Shown here one piece after another: positions 1-10,254 of a stretch of 64,000 nucleotides of DNA; within the stretch, counting starts at the first letter, position 1; every line of letters begins with the position of its first letter. Source of the DNA: Hevea brasiliensis. Its lineage: Eukaryota; Streptophyta; Magnoliopsida; Malpighiales; Euphorbiaceae. Both the position numbers and the translations under genes were made by a program. The notes under the pieces are model-generated. The model saw nothing but the letters and a program-made list of their open reading frames with translations. It was not told the DNA's origin and made no database searches. Location of the stretch: contig NW_026614815.1 in the NCBI RefSeq assembly GCF_030052815.1, forward strand, positions 43,446 through 107,445, in the 5' to 3' direction.

Positions 1-388
1 CCCTCGGACATCCTCATACGGAATAGCCGCTTAGATATCTCATACCTAGCATTCCTGTTGTGCTCACCATACAACTCTTGTAGGTGAAGGAGGATCTCAC
101 TGCACTGCATGTTCTCATGTTGCTTCAGAACTCATTACTCATGGAAGCAAGCATGTAACACTTAGCTCTCATATCATGCTCCTTCCACTTGTCCAAAGTT
201 TCATGTTCCTCTTGTGTGGCCTCCGGAGGTAAGGGACCAGAACATTTGAATCTAGAACATATCCTATATGTTCAAGGTTCAGACAAGTTTCAAATTTCTT
301 AGCCAATCGATGACATTAGGTCCCACAACCTATTGTGATCAAGTATGCTTGCAAGGATATTGGATGGTGGTGGTTATTTTGTGCTCAT
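1..388 (-). pseudogene. gag: E1 gag, N-terminal fragment cut by the window edge
   Basis: Gag forms the virus-like particle of the retrotransposon in the cytoplasm. The start codon is at 388-386, directly after the leader, as in all other copies of this family here. The fragment covers the gag N-terminal domain, including the conserved 'EHIGYVLDSN' segment and the 'DKWKEHDMRAKCYMLASM' segment. Codon 5 is TAA (376-374) where other copies have CAA, so translation from the normal ATG would stop at once; unit D2 (47730-47732) has the same change. Several small indels break the frame, mostly at CAG/CTG sites, and some may be sequencing errors. The match to the complete gag of D2 is clear along its whole length. 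Confidence 0.85.
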
Positions 389-2153
389 TATTATCAAAAA
401 ATTAACTGCAGAATATAACCAGATTAATTAGTAAATGTATCATGTAATTAACTAAAATGATTATGGTTTTTTAATCAAATTGGTCCTCCCACTAACTTAG
501 CGAATCCTACACTTCCAAAGTAGAAAATGGAAATCCTAGTTGGATGGATTTCTAGTGGGTGATTGAATTCTTATAATTCTATTGATCATCCTCAAGTACA
601 TCCATTATTGGAATTACAATAAACTATAAGTGAGCAACTCCTTGCCCATCACATCTCATGTGAGGTTCAACTTTACCTAGCCCCTAATGCTCAAAATCTC
701 AGGTACATCCATTATTGACTTATCTTGCATTAGTTAAGTTGATCCCATTGAGCCAGTAATTATGCAAATAATTTTAATGTCCTCAGGTACATCCAATATT
801 GGCCACTAAACCATTTACATATTTACAACATCTCATGCTTAACAATTATTCTTAAGAAAATCTCTTAAATTAATTGCATCTCATGCAACTATTTAAAATT
901 TCTTAAAATAATTGCCCCAATGGAGGGCCTATGTTATAATTACTTTAATTATAGCATTTCCAACTTAATCATTTGTTTGGAAGATTTTATGGTCATTCTT
1001 ATTACTATTAAGGTCTCACTTTGCACATTATCCATTTAGCATGCATATATCATATAATTGCATACATTCCCATACATCTCATGCATTCATGGATAAGCAG
1101 TAAATATGGTATGATCATGGACTTTCTAAGGGATTCAATTGAGCCACCAAGAATTGAATCAGGCATTCCTAGGTGCATTTCATTCATTCATTTTACAAGA
1201 GTTGCTGAAGGAGTACATAATCAACACTTGATCTTGAATTCCTCCCACCGTCCCACCAATGCTCTTGACCTCCTTGAACTTCTTGCAATCCAATATTACA
1301 TAGTAATCCTTGGCATACCAAGGCGAATTTACAAGAACTTAAATAAATGAAATTACAACCCAAAAATTATTACAAACTTAATAATACATGCCCAAAATAA
1401 ATTAAAATAAATTAATTAATTTACAATCCCAAAGAAACATAAAAGAAATAAATCCAATCACATTGGTCTTTTATAGTCCATGATCATCCATCATGCATAT
1501 CACTATTTAACAATTAAATAAAACATACATACTTAAATTAAATTGAATATCTCATATTCAACTTAAAAATCTAGATTTGAATATGATTCAAATAAATTTA
1601 AAAATTCAGATTTGAATCTCATTCAAACAAATTTAAAAATTCAGATTTGAATCACATTCAAACAACTTCAAAAATTCAGATTTGAATCACATTCAAACAT
1701 TTTTTAAAAAATCAGATTTGAATCACATTCAAACATTTTTTTAAAAAATCAGATCTGAATTTTATTCAATCAATTTTAAAAAATCAGATTTAAATATGAT
1801 TCAAACAACTTTAAAAATTCAGATTTGAATCACATTCAAACAATTTTTAAAATTCAGATTTGAATCACATTCAAACATTTTTTAAAATTCTGATTTGAAT
1901 CATAATTTAATTGTGTGATAAAAACTACTAATTAAACACTTTAATTAGTCAAAGAATAGGCCTTAGATCATACAACAATTGCAGAATTAAAAGCCAAACC
2001 TTAAACCACCCATGGAAGCCAAACCATGCGCACCATTGATGGTGTTTTTTCAAGTATGCCGCCAACTTGCTTTGCAACCAGCAATGAACTTTTGATCTCA
2101 TGATCAAACACACAATTAAATCATATAAACATCAATCTAAATGGCAAATATAG
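389..2153 (-). other. E1 untranslated leader between PBS and gag
   Basis: This is a long 5' leader, typical of large-LTR copia elements, and no sense-strand coding is seen. It holds a tandem array of ~34-bp units (1567-1910) and three spaced copies of a motif close to AATAATGGATGTACCTGAG near gag (about 595-800). The cassette next to the PBS (about 1995-2100) is of the 'type II' version, shared with D2 and D3. The 109-aa open frame at 1021-1350 lies antisense to the element and is probably chance. Confidence 0.85.
1567..1910 (-). repeat. Leader tandem repeat (~34-bp units), E1
   Basis: About ten imperfect units, each built on GATTTGAATCACATTCAAA plus an A/T-rich spacer. Within a unit TTTGAAT and ATTCAAA form a 7-bp inverted repeat around a 3-nt loop, so the leader RNA could fold into a row of small hairpins. 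Confidence 0.9.
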
Positions 2154-2167
2154 TGGCTCTGATACCA
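2154..2167 (-). other. Primer-binding site (initiator tRNA-Met), E1
   Basis: The minus strand reads TGGTATCAGAGCCA, complementary to the 3' end of plant initiator tRNA-Met. It lies 2 bp inside the LTR end and primes minus-strand DNA synthesis. Confidence 0.95.
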
Positions 2168-2169
2168 GT

Positions 2170-4266
2170 TGAAGCAACAGAAGCGTGAAAAACACAAGTT
2201 TATACCATTGAATTCAAAAATTTTCACATAGGGTCACATGCATCATGCAAGATTTATTTTTTATCTATTTGATTTCAATGATAAACAACATATTAAAACT
2301 CTTTTAATATGTTTTTGGATCTGTATTTGCCATTTAAGATTTTAAAATTAATCAGATTAATTTTAGAACCCTAGATTAAATCAAGAACGATTACACTAAC
2401 CTCTTGATGCACTGCAACGTGTCTGCGCCTTTGAGACTCGTCTTCAGGACACCAGATGTTGTCCCTCTAGCTTTTCCACGCCAAGAACACCTATGGCAGC
2501 CCTTGAATAGCTTCTAAAGCTTTTTCTATTAATTAGAAAATCAAGTTCTACCTTTTAAGAGATTAAAGATTTAAAAATGACACTAGAAACAATTTCTATT
2601 TTTATTAATTCAAGAGATTGATGGCTAATCTCTTTGAATTGATAAGAGATGAAGAAGAAGAGATGAAAACCCTCAAAATGGCGTGACAAAGGAGTGTGGC
2701 TGATGGTTGTATTTTATTTTCTCATAACAACACTTAAATAGCTAGGTTAACACATTAAACCCTTGCCACATGTCACCCTTTGATTAGCTCTAGGTTTAAG
2801 TGACCCAATCACATTGTGCCAAGTGTCAAACCTATATTTAATCTTGATTTTAATCATCTTACGTGATTAAAAAAACATTTGGCAAGCTTATGAGTTATGC
2901 CATGTGTCACCATCTCATGGTGCCACGTGTCACACTGCAAAATGACCAAAATGCCCCTGTGTCTTAATTTTGAGTTCTTAACCCAAAATAATTATTTTCT
3001 TCTTCTAATTAATTTATATCAAATATAAATTAATTAATTAATCTCTATTAATTAATTTCTCATTAATTAAATTCATATTTAAACACTTTAGATATAAATT
3101 TAACTTATATTATACATCCAATAATCTAGATTTGGTTTCAAGTCATGCTAGGGACTTTGCAATCTAATTGCAAACCAAACCTATTTAATTAATCAATTTA
3201 AACTCTTTAATTAATTAATTAAATCATATTTAATTAGGTGATAACTTGTGTATGTGTGTGACTTACTAGGCTCATCACTAATTGGCAATGAGACATGATA
3301 TCAACTCTTAATATCATCGTAACTCTTTCTTACCATAAATGATTTCTCTAAATCATTTTATGAACCTCATAGACCATGGTTAACACCTAGCATAGCATGC
3401 CATGGCCACCCAATTAGTAATAAGGTTTACCTTAAATGAACCTATAATCATATGTTACCATGCACTAGAATCTCTCTGTTGCAAAATCCCAACTCAAGTC
3501 GAGTCATGGTTTATGTCAAACTCCATTTGCTATGAATATTATGTTCTCTTTTAATTCCAGTTCTTGATTAAAAGATTTTCTCATCGAAACTCTTTTCAAT
3601 AAATCTATCTGTCTGCCAGAACTTGAAACATCAAGAATAATTAAATGAACATAGGATTTTATCTCTATTTACTTAGAGGAACAGATTCCATCTTGATCAA
3701 CACCTACCTCCATATATAACTAGTAGGAGCCAACACATGCCCATATACCCATACAGTACAAGTATGAAAGCGATCAAATTCAAACTACCTATATACAAGA
3801 TAACTGTGCTATCTCAGGTCTAAAGATTATATGCACTGATATGATTTATGACAAAACATTAACAAGAATAAACTCCATGTGCTTGTCATAAGTGTCACTG
3901 GTTCGGCCTACTTATCATTTATAAGTGCCTATCATGTTTGTTATATGGCATGAGACTCACCATTCCATCTTATTTATATCTCATATAAATAACTTGAGAA
4001 CAAACATGAATACAATCTTTCTGGATAAGTCATGTCCTTATTATGAAGTATCTTCGATTGTGAACCTATTTATGATACTTCGTGCTAGAAATATTGTCAC
4101 TCATATTCTTAACAACTTAAGAATAATATTTCTAACAAAATATCAATGGACCTTTTCTATTACACATAAATATATTATGTAAACGGAAAAGTGGAAATGC
4201 CTTTTATTAATAAAAATATGTACAAGATACATAATAAATGATATGCTCTAGGGCATACTACTAACA
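2170..4266 (-). repeat. LTR of E1, full length (2.1 kb)
   Basis: Begins TGTTAG and ends CTTCA on the minus strand (TG...CA borders). It is bounded by a polypurine tract on the upstream side and a PBS on the downstream side. Length 2097 bp, as in the other complete copies. Promoter motifs are at 2924-2929 (G-box) and 2740-2733 (TATA-like). The stretch that reads CCTGGCCAGG in better-preserved copies is altered here (about 3610), an example of the CWG-site variation described in the findings. Confidence 0.95.
2733..2929 (-). promoter_or_regulatory. LTR promoter motifs: G-box and TATA-like box
   Basis: CACGTG (2924-2929) inside an ACACGTGGC context resembles a G-box/ABRE. A TATTTAAG TATA-like box follows at 2740-2733. 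The same pair at the same spacing (about 185 bp) recurs in every LTR that keeps this region. Promoter activity is inferred. Confidence 0.55.
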
Positions 4267-4276
4267 ATCTCCCACT
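4267..4276 (-). other. Polypurine tract
   Basis: AGTGGGAGAT on the minus strand, directly before the LTR TG. It is the plus-strand DNA primer site. Confidence 0.85.
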
Positions 4277-4719
4277 AGCACTAGAGCCATTCATTACAAT
4301 ACCTTAGACCCATCTTCTCAAGATGTTAGTCTAACTGAGCTTGTGACAAAGGCTTAGTGAATGGATCAGCTGAATTTTTCAGCTGATGTTATTTTTCTGC
4401 ATGACTATATCGCCTTGCCCAACTATATCTCTGATAATGTGATAGTGCCTTTCTATGTGTTTGGATTTTGGGTGAGACCTTAGTTCCTTAGCTCAGTATA
4501 TCGCTCCATTGTAGTCACGGTAGTGGAACTATTGACTCAATGGAAGGAACTCGTAAGTTCATCACGAACTTCTTTATCCAAACAGCTTCCTTTGCGACAT
4601 CGATGCAAAGAATATACTCAGCTTCTGTAGTGGAATCTACAGTCATGCTCTGTTTGGAACTCTTCCAACTGACTGCACCTCCATTACAAATGAACACATA
4701 TCCAGAGGTAGACTTTCTA
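4267..4719 (-). pseudogene. pol: Pol 3' end (RNase H C-terminal part), inverted fragment
   Basis: Minus-strand remnant of the copia RNase H domain, which removes the RNA template during reverse transcription. Visible are 'KSTSGYVFICNGGA', the 'STTEAEY' acidic motif and the C-terminal stretch to the normal pol stop (TAG, 4283-4281), followed by the polypurine tract (4276-4267). Everything upstream of KSTSGY is missing. At 4715-4719 (TTCTA) it switches to plus-strand gag of the next copy, so an 89-aa open frame here is an artificial fusion of RNase H with antisense gag. Confidence 0.85.
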
Positions 4720-5454
4720 GATTCAAATGTTCCTAGTCCCTTACCTCCAGAGGCCACACAAGAGAAACATGAAACTTTGGACAAGTGGAAGGAGCATGAT
4801 ATGAGAGCTAAGTGTTACATGCTTGCTTCCATGAGTAATGAGTTACAGAAGCAACATGAGAACATGCAGAGTGTGAGTGAGATCCTCCTTCACCTACAAG
4901 AGTTGTATGGTGAGCACAGCAGGAATGCTAGGTATGAGATATCTTGGCAGCTGTTCCGCATGAGGATGTCTGAGGGACAGAATGTTGGGGATCATTTCCA
5001 CAAGATGATTCGGCTGATTGAGCAGTTGGAATATCTTAACTTCAACATCAATTTCCAACTACAGACGGATTTGATCCTTCAGTCCCTTCCTGGGTCTTTT
5101 GGGAAATTTTGTGATAAATTTCCATATGACCCAACAGGAATGCACCTTAGCTGGTTTACTCAACATGCTGGTTATTGCCCAAAAGAATATGCCAGGCAAT
5201 AAAGGAAAAGAGGTAGCTTTGGTTGCATCTTCTTCTGCTGGAAAGTCCAACAAGAAGAAGGGCAATAAGAAAAAGAAACCTCAGATTCCTAGTCCTTCTA
5301 AGAAAATAGCTAAACAGAAAAGGAAGACTAAAGCTGATGAAGGCAAAGGAAAGTGTTTCCACTACCAACAGGAAAGTGTTTCCATTGCCAATAAGAAAGT
5401 GTTTCCATTACCAGTAAGAAAGTGTTTCCACTGGCCAGAGTATAGCAATCTAAA
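4715..5454 (+). pseudogene. gag: E2 gag, 5'-truncated, with 23-bp repeats in the zinc knuckle
   Basis: Gag residues from 'LDSNVP' onward are present. They cover the central helical gag region and a very basic C-terminal tail ('KGNKKKKPQ'), followed by the first half of a CCHC knuckle ('GKGKCFH'). The frame shifts once near 5101, where an extra A lies in GGGAAATTTT compared with D2. After that it is open from 5099 straight through the 23-bp repeats into integrase, to 6308. The second half of the knuckle and the protease are absent. The start of the 220-aa frame at 4540-4714 is inverted pol sequence and is not part of gag. Confidence 0.88.
5348..5439 (+). repeat. Four 23-bp repeats replacing knuckle half and protease (E2)
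   Basis: Exact 23-bp period: 5348-5370, 5371-5393, 5394-5416, 5417-5439, each containing AAAGTGTTTCCA. The unit matches the first half of the intact zinc-knuckle coding sequence seen once at about 48479 in D2. Because 23 is not a multiple of 3, successive units read KCFH, SVSI, VFPL and KCFH again, and the frame is open throughout. Confidence 0.95.
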
Positions 5455-8131
5455 TGAAAGCAATGCCATGGTGAAAAACAACTCAAGTTCAAAATATATT
5501 TGGCACTTAAGGTTATGTCATGTTGCAGAAGATAGGATTACAAAATTGGAGAAAATGGGGATTCTATCCTTATTGGACTCTGAGCCTACTCCAACTTGTG
5601 AATCTTGCCTTCAGGGCAAAATGACTAGATCACCCTTTGTTGGACAGGGGCTAAGAGCTGAAAATATTTTGGAGCTAATACATAGTGATGTATGTGGTCC
5701 ATTTAAAGAAATGGCTAGAGGGGGCTTTCATTATTTTATTACCTTTACTGATGATAAATCAATATTTGGGTATTTGTATTTGATGAAATATAAACATGAA
5801 TCCTTTGAAAAGTTCAAAGAATTTAAATCTGAAGTAGAAAATCAAACAGGAAAGAGTATTAAAGCTCTTCGATCAGATCATGGAGGTGAATATTTGAGTA
5901 CTGAATTTGATGAATACTTGAGAGAGCATGGCATTGTTTCTCAGCTGACTCCTCCAGGAACGCCACAGCTGAATGGTGTATCTGAAAGGAGAAATCGTAC
6001 CCTATTGGATATGGTATGTAGTATGATGAGCTATACTGATATGCCAATCTTCTTTTGGGGATTTGTATTAGAATCAGCTTTGTATATTCTGAATAGGATT
6101 CCATCAAAATCAGTTTCTTCCACACCTTATGAGATATGGCATGGAAGAAAACCAAATCTTAAGCATGTTAAGATTTGGGGTTGTCCAGCTTATATCAAAA
6201 AGCTGAACACTGATAAATTGGAGACCAGATCAGAAAAAGGTCGATTTGTTGGATATCCAAAAGATAGTTTTGGATATTATTTTTATTTGCCTACTTCACA
6301 AAAGTTGTGATAAGTAGAGATGCCACATTTCTTGAACAACGTTTGTTCAAGAAGGAGGCAAAGGAAGGCAAATAGAGTTAGAATTGGAGAATTCTAACCA
6401 ACCAACAGTCGATGGATGTAGATCCATCTAGTCAACCAATACCGTTGATGAAACATCTACACTGTTCCTCGTAGAACAACCAGGTATCTCACCCACCGGT
6501 GAGATATGGTTTTCTTCATGAAGAAGAATAAGAGTTGTCTACACATGAAGAAGTAGATCATGGAGATGATCCACTTACCTATGAAGAAGCTATATCAGAT
6601 ATAGACTCTTCAAAATGGATTGATGCTATGAAATCCGAGATTGATTCCATGTATAAGAATCAAGTTTGGGATCTTGTTGACCCACCTGAAGGTATTATAC
6701 CTATAGGGAACAAATGGGTTTTCAAGAAGAAAATTGGTTCTAATGGAAAGGTAGAGACCTATAAGGCAAGGTTAGTAGCGAAAGGGTTTCGTCAAAGGCA
6801 AGGAATCGACTATGAGGAAACTTTCTCGCCTGTTGCCATGCTTAAATCAATTAGGATTTTATTAGCAATAGTGCATACTATGATTATGAGATTTGGCGGA
6901 TGGATGTCAAAAGCGACTTTTCTCAATGGATACATTGAAGAAAACATTTTCATGGAACAACCTAGGGATTTGAATCCAAACATGTTTCCAAGGTATGCAA
7001 GATAAAACGATCCATTTATGGGTTGAAACAAGCTTGAGGAGTTGGAACATCCGTTTTGATGAAGCCATTAAATCCTTTGGTTTTATCAAAAATGAGGATG
7101 AGCCACGTGTATATAAGAAGGTTAGTGACAGTGCTATCACTTTCCGTGTCTTATATGTAGATGACATACTATTGATGGGTCATGACACAGGTATGTTGTG
7201 ACTATAAAGGTATGGTTGTCAAATACATTCTCTATGAAAGACTTAGGGGAGGCAACCTATATTCTTTGGATTCGCATCTATAAAGATAGAGTGAAAAGAA
7301 TAATTGTTTTTTCCCAAAGTCTATACTTGGAAAAGGTGTTAAAGAGGTTTAACATGCTTGATTCCAAGATATGATTGTTACCAGTGAGACATGGTATCCA
7401 CATTTCTAAAGAGATGTCTCCAAAGACACCTAAAGAAAGAGATAAAATGGCAGATTCCATATGCTTCTATTGGAAGTTTAATGTATGCAATGTTGTGTAC
7501 TAGGCGAATATCGCATATCTGTTAGTTTGACTAGCGGTATCAATCCAATCGTGCTTGGAACATCGATAGTCACAAGAATATCCTTAAGTACTTGAGAAGA
7601 ACTAAGGATTTATTCTTGATTTATGGAGGTGGACACTTACAATTGGATGGTTATATTGATTCTGATTTCCAATCAGATATCGATGATAGAAAGTCTACCT
7701 CTGGATATGTGTTCATTTGTAATGGAGGTGCGATCGGTTGGAAGAGTTCCAAGCGAGCACGACATCGCAGATTCCACTATAGAGGTGAGTATATGGTCGC
7801 ATCGAGATCTTTGCAAAGGAAGCTCTTTAGATAAAGAAGTTCGTGATGAACTTACAGTAGTTCCTTCCATTGAGTCAGCAGTTCCACTACACTGTGACAA
7901 TAATGGAGTAGTCATACAGACTAAGGAACTAAGGTCTCACCCAAAATCCAAACACATAGAAAGGCATTACCACATTATCAGACATATAGTTGGGCAAAGG
8001 CGATATAGCCATGCAGAAAAATAGCATCAGCTGAAAATCCAGCTGATCCATTCACTAAGCCTATGTCACGCACTCGATTAGACCGACATCTTGAGAAGAT
8101 AGGTCTAAGATATTGTAATGAATGGCTCTAG
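5455..8131 (+). pseudogene. pol: E2 pol: integrase, reverse transcriptase, RNase H (no protease)
   Basis: Integrase joins element DNA to the host chromosome: zinc site HLRLCH...CESC (about 5500-5610) and catalytic Asp 5687-5689, Asp 5876-5878 and Glu 5984-5986, giving the D-35-E spacing. It is open to 6308, where a G missing from 'AAAAGGTTGTG' breaks the frame. Reverse transcriptase runs from about 6615 to 7450, with YVDD at 7154-7165. RNase H runs from about 7640 (GYIDSDFQSD) to the TAG stop at 8129-8131. Frameshifts also lie near 6345 and 6870; the latter is GCTGCA read as GTGCA. Several breaks fall at CTG/CAG and may be read errors. As given, the polyprotein is not translatable. Confidence 0.9.
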
Positions 8132-8135
8132 TACT

Positions 8136-8145
8136 AGTGGGAGAT
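8136..8145 (+). other. Polypurine tract, E2
   Basis: AGTGGGAGAT immediately before the LTR TG at 8146. Confidence 0.85.
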
Positions 8146-10238
8146 TGTTAGTAGTATGCCCTAGAGCATATCATTTAGTATGTATCTTGTACATATTTTT
8201 ATTAATAAAAGGCATTTCCACTTTTCTATTTATATAATATATTTATGTGTAATAGAAAAGGTCCATTGATATTTTGTTAGAAATATTATTCTTAAGTTGT
8301 TAAGAATATGAGTGACAATATTTCTAGCACAAAGTATCATAAATAGGTTCACAATCAAGGATACTTCATAATAAGGACATGACTTATCCAGAAAGATTGT
8401 ATTCATGTTTATTCCCAAGTTATTTATATGAGATATAAATAAGATGGAATGGTGAGTCTCATGCCATATAACAAACATGATAGGCACTTATAAATGATAA
8501 GTAGGCCGAACTAGTGACACTTATGACAAGCACATGGAGTTTACTCTTGTCAATGTTTTGTCATAAATCATATCGAGGCATATAATCTTTAGACACTGAG
8601 ATAGCAGTTATCTTGTATATAGGTAGTTTGAGTTTGATCTGCTTTCATACTTGTACTGTATGGGTATATGGGCATGTGTTGGCTCCTACTAGTTATATAT
8701 GGAGGTAGGTGTTGATCAAGATGGAATCTGTTCCTCTAAGTAAATAGAGATAAAATCCTATGTTCATTTAATTGTTCTTGATGTTTCAAGTTCTGGCCAG
8801 ACAGATAGATTTATTCAAAAGAGTTTCGATGAGAAAATCTTTTAATCAAGAACTGGAATTAAAAGAGAACATAATATTCATAGCAAATGGAGTTTGACAT
8901 AAACCATGACTCCGGCTTGAGTTGGGATTTTTATGTGAGAGATTCTAGTGCATGGTAACATATGATTATAGGTTCATTTAAGGTAAACCTTATTACTAAT
9001 TGGGTGGCCATGGCATGCTATGCTAGGTGTTAACCATGGTCTATGAGGTTCATAAAATGATTTAGAGAAATCATTTATGGTAAGAAAGAGTTGATGATAT
9101 TAAGAGTTGATATCATGTCTCATTGCCAATTAGTGATGAGCCTAGTAAGTCACACACATACACAAGTTATCACCTATTTAAATATGATTTAATTAATTAA
9201 TTAAAGAGTTTAATTGATTAATTAAATAGGTTCGGTTTGCAATTAGATTGCAAAGTCCCTAGCATGACTTGAAACCAAATCTAGATTATTGGATGTGTAG
9301 TATAAATTAAATTTATATTTAAAGTGTTTAAATATGAATTTAATTAATGAGAAATTAATTAATAGAGATTAATTAATTAATTTATATTTGATATAAATTA
9401 ATTAGAAGAAAAAAAGTAATTATTTTGGGTTGAGAACTCAAAATTAAGACACAGGGGGCATTTTGGTCATTTTGCAGTGTGACACGTGGCACCATGAGAT
9501 GGTGACATATGGGATTACACATAAGCTTGCCAAATGTTTTTTTTAATAATGTAAGATGATTAAAATCAAGATTAAATATAGGTTTGACACTTGGCACAAT
9601 GTGATTGGGTCACTTAAACCTAGAGCTAATCAAAGGGTGACATGCGGCAAGGGTTTAATGTGTTAACCTAGCTATTTAAGTGTTGTGATGAGAAAATAAA
9701 ACACAACCAGCAGCCACACTCCTTTGTCACGCCACTTTGAGGGTTTTCTTGTCTTCTTCTTCATCTCTCATCAATTCAAAGAGATTAGCCATCAATCTCT
9801 TGAATTAAGAACACTAGAAATTGTTTCTAGTATCCTGTTTACATCTTTAATCTCTTAAAAGGCAGAACTTGATTTTCTAATTAATAGAAAAAGCTTTAGA
9901 AGCTATTCAAGGGCTGCCATAGGTGTTCTTGGTGTGGACAAGCTAGAGGGACAACATCTGGTGTCCTGAAGATGACTCTCAAAAGCGGACATCGCAGTTC
10001 ATCAAGAGGTTAGTGTAATCGTTCTTAATTTAATCTAGGGTTCTAAAATTAATCTGATTAATTTTAAAATCTTAAATGGCAAATACAGATCCAAAAACAT
10101 ATTAAAAGAGTTTTAATATGTTGTTTATCATTGAAATCAAATAGATAAAAATAAATCTTGCATGATGCATGTGACCCTAGGTGAAAATTTTTTAATTCAA
10201 TGGTATAAACTTGTGTTTTTCACGCTTCCGTTCCTTCA
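8146..10238 (+). repeat. LTR of E2, full length
   Basis: TG...CA borders (TGTTAG, CTTCA), 2093 bp, with PPT on the left and PBS on the right. It contains perfect hairpins: TATTTATAT arms (8421-8429/8433-8441), ATTCTTAA arms (8288-8295/8300-8307), TAAAATTAAT arms (10044-10053/10057-10066) and CATATTAAAA arms (10098-10107/10111-10120). AATAAA at 10150-10155 could be the poly(A) signal, which would put R between about 9705 and 10175; this is inferred. Confidence 0.95.
9483..9680 (+). promoter_or_regulatory. LTR promoter motifs: G-box and TATA-like box
   Basis: CACGTG at 9483-9488 and TATTTAAG at 9673-9680. Transcription would start about 30 bp later, near the ACAACCAGCAG stretch. Confidence 0.55.
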
Positions 10239-10240
10239 AT

Positions 10241-10254
10241 TGGTATCAGAGCCA
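10241..10254 (+). other. Primer-binding site (initiator tRNA-Met)
   Basis: TGGTATCAGAGCCA, 2 bp after the LTR end. Confidence 0.95.

Larger units (their letters stand above)
1..4266 (-). mobile_element. Copia element E1, 5' portion (LTR, PBS, leader, gag start)
   Basis: Read on the minus strand, the order is LTR (4266 to 2170), primer-binding site, leader and the first ~130 gag codons, which run off the window start. The sequence upstream of its LTR (4267-4719) is the pol 3' end of another copy of the same family, so this LTR is shared in a tandem-like arrangement. No target-site duplication can be scored. Confidence 0.9.

Noticed and set aside
1021..1350. 109-codon open frame on the plus strand, with related 60-85 codon frames in other leaders
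   Set aside because: It is antisense to the element leader, varies in length from copy to copy and has no recognisable domain. Most likely chance openness in A/T-rich repeat sequence.
3000..3240. AATTAATT-rich stretches as an independent microsatellite
   Set aside because: They are a constant part of the LTR in all copies, not a separate locus.
4540..4714. N-terminal part of a 220-codon frame ahead of gag
   Set aside because: This part is the reverse complement of RNase H sequence, joined to gag by an inversion. It is not a gag extension or a new protein.
9985..10016. Splice-donor-like GAGGTTAGTG near the LTR 3' end
   Set aside because: It resembles a 5' splice site, but no paired acceptor could be argued from sequence alone.
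10034..10043. Telomere or telo-box motif CTAGGGTT
   Set aside because: A single partial match without repetition, within ordinary LTR sequence.
10241..10254. tRNA gene at the TGGTATCAGAGCC motif
   Set aside because: Only the tRNA 3'-end complement is present, with no cloverleaf. It is a primer-binding site.
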